The position numbers and the translations under genes were made by a program. From Gammaproteobacteria bacterium (GTDB lineage: Bacteria; Pseudomonadota; Gammaproteobacteria; Xanthomonadales; Marinicellaceae), in assembly GCA_024280395.1 (NCBI GenBank), contig JAJRQG010000063.1, forward strand, positions 1 to 64,000: DNA of 64,000 bases, given 5' to 3'. The notes under the pieces were generated by a model. It was not told where the DNA came from. It saw nothing but the letters and a program-made list of their open reading frames with translations, and did not search any database. Every line of letters starts with the position of its first letter. Positions within the stretch are counted from its first letter, which is position 1. Shown here in pieces: positions 55,018-64,000 of the stretch.

Positions 55018-56826
55018 TTATTCTTCAAAAGAATCTACAAACAATAAATCAGGTAATTGCTCTATGGTAATGACATTGTTTGTCCTGAAAGTCATAAGAG
55101 CCCAATCAGCACCAGTAATAATATTGTCGTTATTAACATCTAAATATACAGCAGTTAATAAATCATAAACTCCAAGTTGAACATTTGAAGGCAAACTAAA
55201 ATTTCGATTCAGGTCATTAATACCAGCTTGCATTAAAGTAAAAACATCATCATTTGATGAATCAGAATAGACAGCACTACTATTAATTAAGCTTGCACCA
55301 AGAACAATAGGGCCAAATGAAGTGGCATTTGCGTTAAAAACTTGAAAATTTATTGTAAAGGTTTGATTGGCATGCACTGTGCTTACACTACTGGTAATGG
55401 CGTCAATTCTTATTGGCGAAGTATTGTATTGACTTCGGTTTCCCGAAGGGTTATTTTGGGCGTTATAATAGAAATCGACAATATCGGCAAATCCTTCACC
55501 TGCCAGAGCATTGAATTGCGTACCCCATTGAGACATGCCTCGACCATGTCCGAAACATCCGCGACCAGTTGAAGAAGGATCACTCAAACAAGACCAGTCT
55601 GTCGCGGGAGAACCAACAGATCCGTCCCCACAGGACAAGTCCGCATTGGTACAGGACAAGCCATCACCCGGATCATTCCAACTGTTGTTTTGTGCTGAGT
55701 ATTCTGAACGGGCAAGTTCTCCATTTTTTTCAAGCATGATACCAGTTGTTGCTTTTGCCGCATTTACTGTGGCCGTATAACTGGTACTGCCAAAAGCTTG
55801 GCAACATGGTCCTGCACAGATATCATAGCCGTTATATGGTGGATTTAACACATGCCAAGCGCCATAAGAACGGAAAGGAATGCTACCAGCCTTGAGACTT
55901 TCAGTATTCCACGATGAAATCCATTCATTGTCTAGACCTTTTTGCACATAACTCTCAAGGGAATACACTTGACTGCTTGTACAATTTGAGCCACAACATG
56001 TACCTCCAGAACTGCTAAAACCAACTCGAATGTTTGCTGGTGGTTGCATGAAAATGCCACCACCAGCACGTTCAGTTATCTCTGGTGGCAATTCACTTGC
56101 TTTTTGATATAACTTATCTTGCAACCATTCTTGATCGACTTTATTATTGAGTACATCAGATAAAGGATGATGCATACTGTGTTCAACAACTCCCATGCCC
56201 GGCTTTAAATCAATGATCATATTAAATGAAGATTTCGATTCAATAGCACTCCAAATTTGAGATATGTACCCTCTACTACTGAAAATTAACGTGGCATTAT
56301 CTGGAATCTCATCATCGAACATAAAAAACCCATCAGAATCACTTTTGGTCAAATATCGCACTTGGTTATTTGATAATTCGATGGTTACATTTTCAAGAGG
56401 GTTAATGGAATTTTTATCATAGATATAACCACAAATTCGGTTATTTTGACAGAGACTGTTTTTGGTCAGTCCCTCAAATCTATCTAAATTTATTTGCGTT
56501 AGTTTTACTTTACTTTCAGGCTCAATATAAGTTATTAAAGGTTTATAATTCCTAGCCTTTATTGATAACAATTGAGTTTTCTGGCTTGAAATCAGAGTAA
56601 TTTTGTTGTTCTGGACTTGAATTTTTTGTTTGTTAAAACCACTATTAAAAGAAAATTTTCCAAGCTTGATTTGTTGCCATTGACGTGTACTTAATTTATC
56701 TTTATCTACTTCTACAATTGTAATTTGGACATCAACTACTTCACCTGTTTGACTATCGCGAACGCTGAATTCATGCGCATTAGCTGTAAAATTTAAAATA
56801 AAAACAAAAGCAATTAATAGTGGCAT
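55018..56826 (-). CDS. Secreted SpoIID/LytB-domain protein
   Basis: A 602-residue precursor: signal peptide (MPLLIAFVFILNFTANA), a carboxypeptidase-regulatory-like beta domain (about 125-210; GYIYDKNSINPLENVTIELS), and a SpoIID/LytB domain (about 285-460) with SLESYVQKGLDNEW (the glutamate near 299 matches the catalytic one of SpoIID), SLKAGSIPFRSYGAW, and the hallmark GHGRGMSQWGTQ near 423. SpoIID enzymes cut peptidoglycan glycan strands at denuded sites. Cys-rich inserts (GGTCCGSNC; CAGPCC) suggest disulfides and export. It ends LLFVDSFEE, like two proteins of the neighbouring operon. No ribosome site precedes the ATG; the gene lies 508 bp upstream of the giant operon on the same strand. 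Confidence 0.85.
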   Translation of the reverse strand: MPLLIAFVFILNFTANAHEFSVRDSQTGEVVDVQITIVEVDKDKLSTRQWQQIKLGKFSFNSGFNKQKIQVQNNKITLISSQKTQLLSIKARNYKPLITYIEPESKVKLTQINLDRFEGLTKNSLCQNNRICGYIYDKNSINPLENVTIELSNNQVRYLTKSDSDGFFMFDDEIPDNATLIFSSRGYISQIWSAIESKSSFNMIIDLKPGMGVVEHSMHHPLSDVLNNKVDQEWLQDKLYQKASELPPEITERAGGGIFMQPPANIRVGFSSSGGTCCGSNCTSSQVYSLESYVQKGLDNEWISSWNTESLKAGSIPFRSYGAWHVLNPPYNGYDICAGPCCQAFGSTSYTATVNAAKATTGIMLEKNGELARSEYSAQNNSWNDPGDGLSCTNADLSCGDGSVGSPATDWSCLSDPSSTGRGCFGHGRGMSQWGTQFNALAGEGFADIVDFYYNAQNNPSGNRSQYNTSPIRIDAITSSVSTVHANQTFTINFQVFNANATSFGPIVLGASLINSSAVYSDSSNDDVFTLMQAGINDLNRNFSLPSNVQLGVYDLLTAVYLDVNNDNIITGADWALMTFRTNNVITIEQLPDLLFVDSFEE

Positions 56827-57019
56827 TATTTTGAATATTTTTTATGAGAGCTAATTATAGTTTATCTCAAATCAAAATGGGCAACTACTTTTTAATTTTA
56901 TCTAGGCCATAGTTGGCAAGCGCCTATTTTCAACTCCCATAATTTTTTATCTCATATTGAAAAATAACAATCGCTAATTTGGCTCTTCTTATTTCTGTCA
57001 TGCACATACTTATTAGCCT

Positions 57020-58465
57020 TTACAAACTTTCAATCGCCTTAATACAATAACCCAATATAGAAGGAATAAACAACAACAATGCCAATTGCAATAGTGCGTT
57101 GAAACTCAAGATAGATTTCACATCAAAACCAGCAGTGATTTCTTGGTCACTTTCTGACTCATCGAAGTACATGACTTTTATAAGTTTCAAATAGTAGAAT
57201 GAACCTATGACAGCAAAAATAACCGCAATGCTTGCTAGCACATAAAACCCTTGATCTACTACTGCTTTTAACACATACAATTTTGAGAAGAAACCAACCA
57301 AAGGTGGGAAACCTGCCATTGATGCTACAATTAATAGCATCATAAAAGCAAACCAGCCATTGCGTTGATTTAAGCCTTTGAAATCAGATATGTTTTCCGC
57401 TTCGAATCCTTTGCACGATAAAACGATGATCATACCGAAACCTGCAACACTCATTAATGCGTAAGTGATGATATAAAACATAGAGGCCGAATAACCTTCT
57501 TCACCGCCCAAGAATCCCAGTAACATAAAACCAATATGGGAAATGGTTGAATAAGCAAATAATCGTTTAATATTGGTTTGTTGTAAGGCAAATAAATTAC
57601 CAATAATGATAGACAACAAGGCAATCACTGCAATGATGTGCTGCCATTGAGCAAAAACACCGTCTAAACTTTGGCCCAATATTCTTACTGCAAAAGCGAA
57701 TGCAGCGATTTTTGGAGCAGATGATATAAATAAGGTTGTGGCTGTTGGTGCGCCCTGATAAACATCAGGAACCCACATATGAAAAGGTGCAGCGCCCAAT
57801 TTAAATGCAACTCCTACTAAAACAAAGACCAAGCCAAATACAACCAACATGGTGTCTTGTGATTGACCAATAGCTGCTGAAATTTGGTCAATTTGCAATG
57901 AACCAGTGGCTCCGTAGATCATACTCATGCCGTACAACAACATGCCTGAAGCGATTGCACCCAAGATAAAATACTTCATTGCTGACTCGTTTGATTGTGC
58001 ATTGTCCCGATCATATGCTACCAATGCATAAGAACTCAATGCCAATAACTCTAAACCCAAATACAATGTAATGTAATTATAACCAGAAATCATAATCATG
58101 ATACCCAGTAAACCAAATAACATTAGCGCAAAAAATTCACCTTTGAAGATATTCTTATTTCGCAAATATTGTTTTGAGTATATGAACACAAACAACATAA
58201 TAAAATACACGGCAACTTTTAACACATCTCCCATATAGTCGCGAACGAAGTTTCCGTTAAACAAAACTTGCTTAACCAACTCTTGGGTTCCCATATGGCT
58301 TTTAGCCGTTGCAATCGCTGCAAAAACCACACCTGCAATAGAGGTTAGCACCAATAACCCACCTTTTTCATGAGTGGTAAAAAGACCCAATATTAATACA
58401 ATACAGGCTGTAGCTAGAATAATTAATTCTGGTAAAACTGGGGTTAATTCAGACCATCCAAACAT
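57020..58465 (-). CDS. nuoN: NADH-quinone oxidoreductase subunit N
   Basis: A 481-residue antiporter-like subunit of complex I with 14 expected membrane segments. Typical motifs: YLGLELLALSSYALVAY (with conserved Glu), FKLGAAPFHMWVPDVYQGAPT (lysine and proton-channel region), and FAYSTISHIGFMLLGFLGG. Last gene of the nuo operon, four bases after nuoM. It translocates protons with L and M. Confidence 0.96.
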   Translation of the reverse strand: MFGWSELTPVLPELIILATACIVLILGLFTTHEKGGLLVLTSIAGVVFAAIATAKSHMGTQELVKQVLFNGNFVRDYMGDVLKVAVYFIMLFVFIYSKQYLRNKNIFKGEFFALMLFGLLGIMIMISGYNYITLYLGLELLALSSYALVAYDRDNAQSNESAMKYFILGAIASGMLLYGMSMIYGATGSLQIDQISAAIGQSQDTMLVVFGLVFVLVGVAFKLGAAPFHMWVPDVYQGAPTATTLFISSAPKIAAFAFAVRILGQSLDGVFAQWQHIIAVIALLSIIIGNLFALQQTNIKRLFAYSTISHIGFMLLGFLGGEEGYSASMFYIITYALMSVAGFGMIIVLSCKGFEAENISDFKGLNQRNGWFAFMMLLIVASMAGFPPLVGFFSKLYVLKAVVDQGFYVLASIAVIFAVIGSFYYLKLIKVMYFDESESDQEITAGFDVKSILSFNALLQLALLLFIPSILGYCIKAIESL

Positions 58466-58468
58466 AGT

Positions 58469-59971
58469 TTATACCTTCGTCACTGAAATTTGTTGAATAA
58501 GATGTTCTACAGATACACGCATCACATCAATTAAAGGCTCAGGATATAAACCCAAACCAAGTACGGCAAGCGCTAACACTGCCAAGATAAAAGACTCACG
58601 CTTTGTAATATCCGTTAATTGTGCAACAGATTCAGATTTCACTTCACCGAATACTACCCGCTTCACCATCCACAATGAATACGCTGCACCAAAAATCAAA
58701 GTCAATGCTGCTAAAAATGCAAACCAGAAACTGGCTTGAAAACTGCTTAAAATAATCATGAATTCACCAACGAATCCAGAAGTACCTGGAAGTCCAGCAT
58801 TACTCATGGCAAAAAATACAAAGAATGCACCAAATATTGGCATGGTATTTATCACACCGCCATAAGAGCTTATCTTTCTGGTATGCATACGATCATACAA
58901 CACACCAACACACAAGAACAATGCCGCTGATATGAATCCATGTGAAACCATTTGCACCATTGCCCCTTCAAGAGCCATATTGGTATCAGCGCTTTTTCCT
59001 ATCAAAGCAAATGCTATAAATATTCCCAATGTTACAAAACCCATATGTGAAATCGATGAATAAGCAATCAATTTCTTCATGTCTTTCTGCACCATGGCAA
59101 TCAACCCGATATAGACAATAGCAATCAAAGACAATGCAATTACGATGCCGGCTAAATCACTGCTGGCATCTGGTGTAATCGGCAATGAAAACCTCAAAAA
59201 ACCATAACCACCAATCTTCAACATGATCGCTGCTAGAATCACAGAACCAGCTGTTGGCGCTTCAACGTGAGCATCAGGTAACCAAGTATGTACGGGAAAC
59301 ATCGGAATCTTGACAGCAAATGCCAAGAAGAATGCAAAGAATATCCATGTTTGTTCTTTTAATGACAAGGTTAATTCGGCCATATCAGCAATCGCAAAAC
59401 TTCCACCTTTCATGTATAAATAGATTAATGCAATCAACATAAATACCGATCCAAAAAAGGTATAAATGAAGAACTTAATCGTTGCATAGACTCTATTTGG
59501 TCCGCCCCAAATCCCGATAATTAAAAACATGGGGATTAACATCGCTTCAAAGAAGATATAAAACAACATGGCATCTTGTGCACAAAATACACCAATCATG
59601 AAGGCTTCTAACATTAAAAAAGCAGCCATAAACTGATGAACATTCTTAGTAATTACTTTCCAAGCTGACAATACTGTAAGAACCGTTATAAATGTAGTTA
59701 ATACAATCAAAGGCATAGCAATACCATCAACACCTAGATGATAATTGATGTTTAATGAAGGAATCCAAGCTACTTTTTCAACAAACTGCATAGCTGCAGT
59801 AGTTGTATCAAAGTTTTGCCACAATGGAATACTCAATAACAAAGTCAACACTGCTGTCAACATAGCCAACAATCTTGCTAGACCTGCTCTATTTGGGCCC
59901 AATGCCAGTATTGCAAATGCTGCAATGATAGGTAACCAAATCAATAAACTTAATAATGACCAACTGTTCAT
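58469..59971 (-). CDS. nuoM: NADH-quinone oxidoreductase subunit M
   Basis: A 500-residue membrane subunit. Key parts are FYIFFEAMLIPMFLIIGIWGG (conserved Glu of the antiporter fold), AFAVKIPMFPVHTWLPDAHVEAPT (lysine and His), and LIAYSSISHMGFVTLGIF. Overlaps nuoL by 4 bp (ATGA), so the two are translationally coupled. Confidence 0.97.
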   Translation of the reverse strand: MNSWSLLSLLIWLPIIAAFAILALGPNRAGLARLLAMLTAVLTLLLSIPLWQNFDTTTAAMQFVEKVAWIPSLNINYHLGVDGIAMPLIVLTTFITVLTVLSAWKVITKNVHQFMAAFLMLEAFMIGVFCAQDAMLFYIFFEAMLIPMFLIIGIWGGPNRVYATIKFFIYTFFGSVFMLIALIYLYMKGGSFAIADMAELTLSLKEQTWIFFAFFLAFAVKIPMFPVHTWLPDAHVEAPTAGSVILAAIMLKIGGYGFLRFSLPITPDASSDLAGIVIALSLIAIVYIGLIAMVQKDMKKLIAYSSISHMGFVTLGIFIAFALIGKSADTNMALEGAMVQMVSHGFISAALFLCVGVLYDRMHTRKISSYGGVINTMPIFGAFFVFFAMSNAGLPGTSGFVGEFMIILSSFQASFWFAFLAALTLIFGAAYSLWMVKRVVFGEVKSESVAQLTDITKRESFILAVLALAVLGLGLYPEPLIDVMRVSVEHLIQQISVTKV

Positions 59972-61923
59972 AATACGTACGTTCCTACAAAGAATATTAC
60001 CGCTACAACCATCACCAATGCATAGTGATATATGTATCCTGATTGAAACCCTCTAAAGGCTTGCGACACTTTATTGACCAATTTAGCAGAGCCATTGACG
60101 ACAAAACCATCAATCAACTTGCTATCACTCCATTTCCAAAGAAAATTACCCAGTTTAATCAAACCACCTGCAATGTATTTTTGATTAAAACTGTCAAATC
60201 CATATTTGTTCACTAACAAGTTATAAATAGGTTTAAATGTTTTCTTGGCATTTTCTGCCACTGAGATTTTCTTCAAATAAACCCAAGTAGCTAATGCAAA
60301 ACCAGCAAGTGCTAAGAAAAATGGCAACTGAGTTAAACCGTGTAATGCAAAACTGCCTGCACCATGAAATTCATATTCACCAATATGCGCAACCACATCA
60401 TTGGCTGGATTAACATGAATCGCTTCTTTTAAAAAGTCACCGAATAATAATGGTTCAATAGTCATCCAACCAATAACAACTGAAGGAATAGCCAATAAAA
60501 CCAAAGGCAATGTCACCACCCAAGGAGATTCTTTTAAATGCTCTTTGGTGTGATTGTCCATTCTTTCTTTGCCATGGAATGTTAAGTAAATAAGTCTAAA
60601 GCTGTACAAAGCAGTGATAAACACGCCCAGCAAGACAGCAATATATGCAACGCCTGAACCCCAACGAGTGGATGCATGAGTCGCTTCAATGATTATATCT
60701 TTAGAAAAGAATCCTGAAAATCCTGGCATACCAGTTAATGCCAAGGTTCCTATCCACATGGTAATAAAAGTCATTGGCATGTATTTTTTCAATCCACCCA
60801 TTTCACTCATGTCTTGCTTATGATGCATGGCGATAATCACTGAACCTGCACCCAGGAACAATAAAGCTTTAAAGAATGCATGTGTCATCAAGTGGAAAAT
60901 TGCCGCTGAATAGGCTGATACACCCAAAGCAACTGTCATATAACCCAATTGTGATAAAGTTGAATAAGCGATTACCCGTTTAATGTCATTTTGAACAATA
61001 CCAACTAAACCCATAAAGAAAGCGGTAAATGCACCAATCAACATCACAAAGCTTAATGCAGTATCTGACATCTCAAAAATGGGTGACATACGTGCCACCA
61101 TAAATATACCCGCTGTTACCATGGTTGCAGCATGAATTAATGCTGAAATAGGTGTAGGTCCTTCCATTGAATCCGGCAACCACACATGTAATGGTGCTTG
61201 AGCTGATTTACCCATAGCTCCAATAAACAAAGATATGGCAATAAATGTCATCAACGACCACTCAACTCCAGGGAATATAGAAATAGTTTTGTCTGTAAAA
61301 TCAGGTAATTGATTAAATACCTCAACATAATCCAAAGTACCAAAACTCATCATCACTGCAGCAATTCCGATTAGGAAACCAAAGTCACCCACACGATTCA
61401 CCAAGAATGCTTTCATATTGGCGAAAATTGCTGATTCTTTTTTGAACCAGAAACCAATTAATAGGTAAGAAACTAAACCTACCGCTTCCCAACCAAAGAA
61501 CAATTGTAAGAAGTTATTGGACATAACCAACATCAACATAGCAAAAGTAAACAAAGAAATGTAAGAAAAGAAACGTTGATAGCCAGGATCATCATGCATA
61601 TATCCAATGGTATAAATATGTACCATCAATGACACAAAAGTGACCACTGACATCATCAATGCTGTTAATGAATCAATCATAAAGCCAACATTAAAAGTCA
61701 CGTTACCAGTGACCATCCAGGTATAAACATTTTCATTGAAAGCTTGTAGCTCACCATCAATCAAACCCATCAACACTTGAATAGACAAAACACATGAAAC
61801 TGCAACCGAAGCTATAGTGACAATATGTGAACCAATTCGACCAATTTTGCGGCCAAAAAATCCTGCAATAATCGCACCAGCTAATGGCGACAATGCAATG
61901 ATTAATAAAGTATTCATACTCAT
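59968..61923 (-). CDS. nuoL: NADH-quinone oxidoreductase subunit L
   Basis: A 651-residue subunit, the most distal antiporter-like part of complex I, with the lateral helix near the C-terminus (NLLVNKYGFDSFNQKYIAGG region). Landmarks: LQLFFGWEAVGLVSYLLIGFW, GKSAQAPLHVWLPDSMEGPTPISALIHAATMV, and VIAYSTLSQLGYM. Two in-frame ATGs (MSM) at the start; 61923 is kept. Normal length. Confidence 0.97.
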   Translation of the reverse strand: MSMNTLLIIALSPLAGAIIAGFFGRKIGRIGSHIVTIASVAVSCVLSIQVLMGLIDGELQAFNENVYTWMVTGNVTFNVGFMIDSLTALMMSVVTFVSLMVHIYTIGYMHDDPGYQRFFSYISLFTFAMLMLVMSNNFLQLFFGWEAVGLVSYLLIGFWFKKESAIFANMKAFLVNRVGDFGFLIGIAAVMMSFGTLDYVEVFNQLPDFTDKTISIFPGVEWSLMTFIAISLFIGAMGKSAQAPLHVWLPDSMEGPTPISALIHAATMVTAGIFMVARMSPIFEMSDTALSFVMLIGAFTAFFMGLVGIVQNDIKRVIAYSTLSQLGYMTVALGVSAYSAAIFHLMTHAFFKALLFLGAGSVIIAMHHKQDMSEMGGLKKYMPMTFITMWIGTLALTGMPGFSGFFSKDIIIEATHASTRWGSGVAYIAVLLGVFITALYSFRLIYLTFHGKERMDNHTKEHLKESPWVVTLPLVLLAIPSVVIGWMTIEPLLFGDFLKEAIHVNPANDVVAHIGEYEFHGAGSFALHGLTQLPFFLALAGFALATWVYLKKISVAENAKKTFKPIYNLLVNKYGFDSFNQKYIAGGLIKLGNFLWKWSDSKLIDGFVVNGSAKLVNKVSQAFRGFQSGYIYHYALVMVVAVIFFVGTYVL

Positions 61924-61927
61924 GGCT

Positions 61928-62230
61928 TTACCCCTTTAACTCGTTAAGCTTATCCACTTCAAGCGATCTACGCTGACGGAAAATAACCACCAATATGGCC
62001 AATCCAATTGCAGCTTCTGCAGCTGCAACAGTTAAGATAAAGAAAACAAATACTTGCCCTTGAATATCATTAAGATAACTAGAAAAGGCGATAAAGTTTA
62101 TGTTTACAGCCAATAACATCAACTCAATTGACATCAACAGTATCAATACATTTCTGCGGTTGATAAAAATACCCGCAAGACTAATAACAAACAAAATACC
62201 AGCCAGCACCAAATAATGAATTAAACTCAT
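61928..62230 (-). CDS. nuoK: NADH-quinone oxidoreductase subunit K
   Basis: A 100-residue three-helix subunit with the family motif [20 protein letters not shown] and the second conserved glutamate in [13 protein letters not shown]. It overlaps nuoJ by 4 bp and precedes nuoL by a 4-base gap. Confidence 0.96.
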   Translation of the reverse strand: MSLIHYLVLAGILFVISLAGIFINRRNVLILLMSIELMLLAVNINFIAFSSYLNDIQGQVFVFFILTVAAAEAAIGLAILVVIFRQRRSLEVDKLNELKG

Positions 62231-62874
62231 TCGTCACCCCCGATATAATTGCCCTTTTCTGTTTCCATCTTAACCACTCTCATTCTGTTCTTATTGGCCT
62301 TCACATGTACCTGTGACTCTGGGCTTACATATTTATAGTCTGATCGTTTTCTTAAAGTCAATAGTATCGCTGCAACGATTGCCACCAACAATATCACTGA
62401 TGCCAACTCGAATGGTAAAATATATTGTGTATATAAATTCTCAGCCACTTCTTTCACATTACTGTAACCTTTAACATGTTTAACCAAATCGTCTTGTGGT
62501 AATACATGGGCCATTTTTTTACCCAATAACATAATCATTTCAAGTGCCATTAACAATGCCACAAAAATACCAACTTTGGTATACATGCTTATGCCTGATT
62601 TTGGCTTGATTTTTACGTCCAGCATCATAATCACAAATAGGAATAATACCATGACAGCCCCTACATAGACCAAAACCAATGTCAAAGCCAAAAATTCAGC
62701 TTCCAACAACAACCACAAAGCTGCTGCGCTAAAGAAAGCCAATATTAAAAACAAGGCTGAATAAATCGAATTGCGCATGGTAACTACAGCCAGTGCGGCA
62801 CCAATTAAAATTCCTGAATAAACATAAAACAGTAAAATTTGGTAGAACTCAGCAGATATCAAATATTCTATCAT
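62227..62874 (-). CDS. nuoJ: NADH-quinone oxidoreductase subunit J
   Basis: A 215-residue membrane subunit with [26 protein letters not shown] and the TMH3-like [27 protein letters not shown] pi-bulge region. The C-terminal about 35 residues form a charged cytoplasmic tail ([20 protein letters not shown]). One-base overlap with nuoI (TAATG). Confidence 0.96.
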   Translation of the reverse strand: MIEYLISAEFYQILLFYVYSGILIGAALAVVTMRNSIYSALFLILAFFSAAALWLLLEAEFLALTLVLVYVGAVMVLFLFVIMMLDVKIKPKSGISMYTKVGIFVALLMALEMIMLLGKKMAHVLPQDDLVKHVKGYSNVKEVAENLYTQYILPFELASVILLVAIVAAILLTLRKRSDYKYVSPESQVHVKANKNRMRVVKMETEKGNYIGGDE

Positions 62875-63359
62875 TATCTATACTCCGCATCGTTTGTGCG
62901 ACATTCTGCGATTTCTTTCTCGCGCATATCGCCAATTTCTAATAATTGTGCTTTGTTCAAAACATTTTTTCCTTCACTTTCGAAATGAAACTCGTGAATA
63001 TCGGTTAATACGATTGAATCAACAGGACAAGATTCTTCACAAAACCCACAATAAATACACTTGAACAAGTCAATTTCATATTTTGTTGTGCGACGAGATC
63101 CATCTTCACGTTGTTCCGAATCAATGGTAATCGCCAGCGCAGGACAAACTGCTTCACACAATTTACAAGCGATACATCTTTCTTCGCCATTTTCATAGCG
63201 GCGTAAAGCATGTAAACCTCTAAAACGATCTGATTTTGGTGTTTTCTCTTCTGGATAACGAATGGTAAATTTACGTTTAAAGAAATATTTACCCGTTACT
63301 GTCATACCCTTTAACAATTCTTTAAGGGTTAAACTTTTTAAATAGTTAAAAATTTTCAT
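62874..63359 (-). CDS. nuoI: NADH-quinone oxidoreductase subunit I (2 x 4Fe-4S)
   Basis: A 161-residue ferredoxin-like subunit with two 4Fe-4S sites, [12 protein letters not shown] and [12 protein letters not shown] (near 60-71 and 101-112), carrying clusters N6a and N6b that pass electrons toward the quinone site. The N-terminal helix ([15 protein letters not shown]) is the usual membrane-contact part. One base separates it from nuoH. Confidence 0.97.
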   Translation of the reverse strand: MKIFNYLKSLTLKELLKGMTVTGKYFFKRKFTIRYPEEKTPKSDRFRGLHALRRYENGEERCIACKLCEAVCPALAITIDSEQREDGSRRTTKYEIDLFKCIYCGFCEESCPVDSIVLTDIHEFHFESEGKNVLNKAQLLEIGDMREKEIAECRTNDAEYR

Positions 63360-63360
63360 A

Positions 63361-64000
63361 TCAGCTAAACCATGGTCCTATTTGATAAACTTTTAATACG
63401 GCTATAACCATAATCCACGCGATGGTAATGGGAATAAATATCTTCCAACCCAAACGCATAATTTGATCATATCTAAACCGTGGGAAGGTTGCTCTGAACC
63501 ACAAATACAACAATAGGAAGAATCCTGTTTTCATAAAGAACCACAAGATGCTCGGTTGAGCAATCCATGAATTTCCAGTAAATGGAGAATACCAACCACC
63601 CATAAACATAATCGCCGTTAAAGACGAAATCATGATCATATTGGCGTATTCACCTAAGAAGAATAGTGCAAAAGCAGCACCTGAGTATTCCACATGGAAA
63701 CCTGCAACAATCTCAGACTCACCTTCAGCTACATCAAATGGTGCACGATTTGTTTCTGCCACACCTGAAATAAAGTAAATCACAAATAAAGGCAACAAAG
63801 GAATAAAGAACCAATGCCCAATACCACCGGCTTGTGAGTTAACGATTTCTGAAAGATTTAACGAGCCAGAAGCAATTAACACACCTACCAATGCAAAACC
63901 CATGGCAATTTCATAAGATACAATTTGTGCTGCGCTTCGTAAAGCACCCAGTATTGCATATTTAGAGTTTGATGCCCAACCTGCTATAATTACGCCATAT
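63361..64000 (-). CDS. nuoH: NADH-quinone oxidoreductase subunit H, 5' end outside window
   Basis: The C-terminal about 212 residues of NuoH. The frame remains open to the window edge (upstream of the internal ATG at 63903 it reads [19 protein letters not shown], a NuoH core motif), so the start is to the right of position 64000. Visible landmarks are [27 protein letters not shown], which forms the quinone entry region, and [15 protein letters not shown]. NuoH is the membrane subunit at the quinone site. Only the partial 3' part is in this window. Confidence 0.97.
   Translation of the reverse strand, partial: YGVIIAGWASNSKYAILGALRSAAQIVSYEIAMGFALVGVLIASGSLNLSEIVNSQAGGIGHWFFIPLLPLFVIYFISGVAETNRAPFDVAEGESEIVAGFHVEYSGAAFALFFLGEYANMIMISSLTAIMFMGGWYSPFTGNSWIAQPSILWFFMKTGFFLLLYLWFRATFPRFRYDQIMRLGWKIFIPITIAWIMVIAVLKVYQIGPWFS

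Overview
The window looks like chromosome of a low-GC, aerobic, heterotrophic gammaproteobacterium, probably marine. The support is a proteobacterial nuo (complex I) gene order, gammaproteobacterial nagZ, fadH and dnaX-ybaB-recR, and a fatty acyl-CoA reductase closely resembling the 661-residue Marinobacter enzyme. Large secreted DUF11/beta-propeller proteins and short C-terminal tails of the form F-x-D-G-F-E recall Marinicella and related Lysobacterales-like lineages; that placement is inference.

Layout. 1-2340: the end of an IS21-type element, two secreted proteins of unknown function, and a palindrome-rich repeat block. 2366-9420: lipid and general metabolism (fatty acyl-CoA reductase divergent from acyl-CoA-binding protein, a TetR regulator and guanine deaminase; a small cytochrome c; nagZ; fadH). 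9530-14845: small genes (DUF1697, gamma-glutamylcyclotransferase-like, DksA/TraR zinc finger, CbpA, DUF4404-like, a membrane protein). This stretch holds an integron-type cassette: a GNAT acetyltransferase gene followed by an attC-like site, with no integrase in view. 14844-27383: an exported alpha/beta hydrolase, a MITE-like element, a PD40 propeller protein, a HIT protein, dnaX-ybaB-recR, a Gld-like ABC exporter operon with a DUF4340 gene, an AstE-like M14 protein and an SDR.

27447-54510 is the most striking part: a tightly packed five-gene minus-strand operon of about 27 kb whose products all carry export signals. In transcription order it encodes a 4535-residue DUF11/beta-propeller giant, a membrane-anchored PpiC-type prolyl isomerase whose start overlaps the giant's stop (ATGA), a 603-residue secreted protein, a 2786-residue protein of unknown family with N-terminal SBBP-like repeats, and a 758-residue Calx-beta/propeller protein. 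In the giant I count 42 propeller blades, arranged in multiples of seven and inserted inside DUF11 Ig-like domains. In four host domains the insertion lies between the same two cysteines that are about 7-11 residues apart in the uninterrupted copies. I infer a secreted surface or matrix system with its own periplasmic folding helper. A SpoIID/LytB-domain protein upstream has a related C-terminal tail.

57020-64000: the 3' part of the nuo operon (nuoH partial, I, J, K, L, M, N) on the minus strand.

Limits: all assignments come from reading sequence and family recall; no searches or structure predictions were run. Residue positions are counted by hand and approximate unless tied to a nucleotide position.
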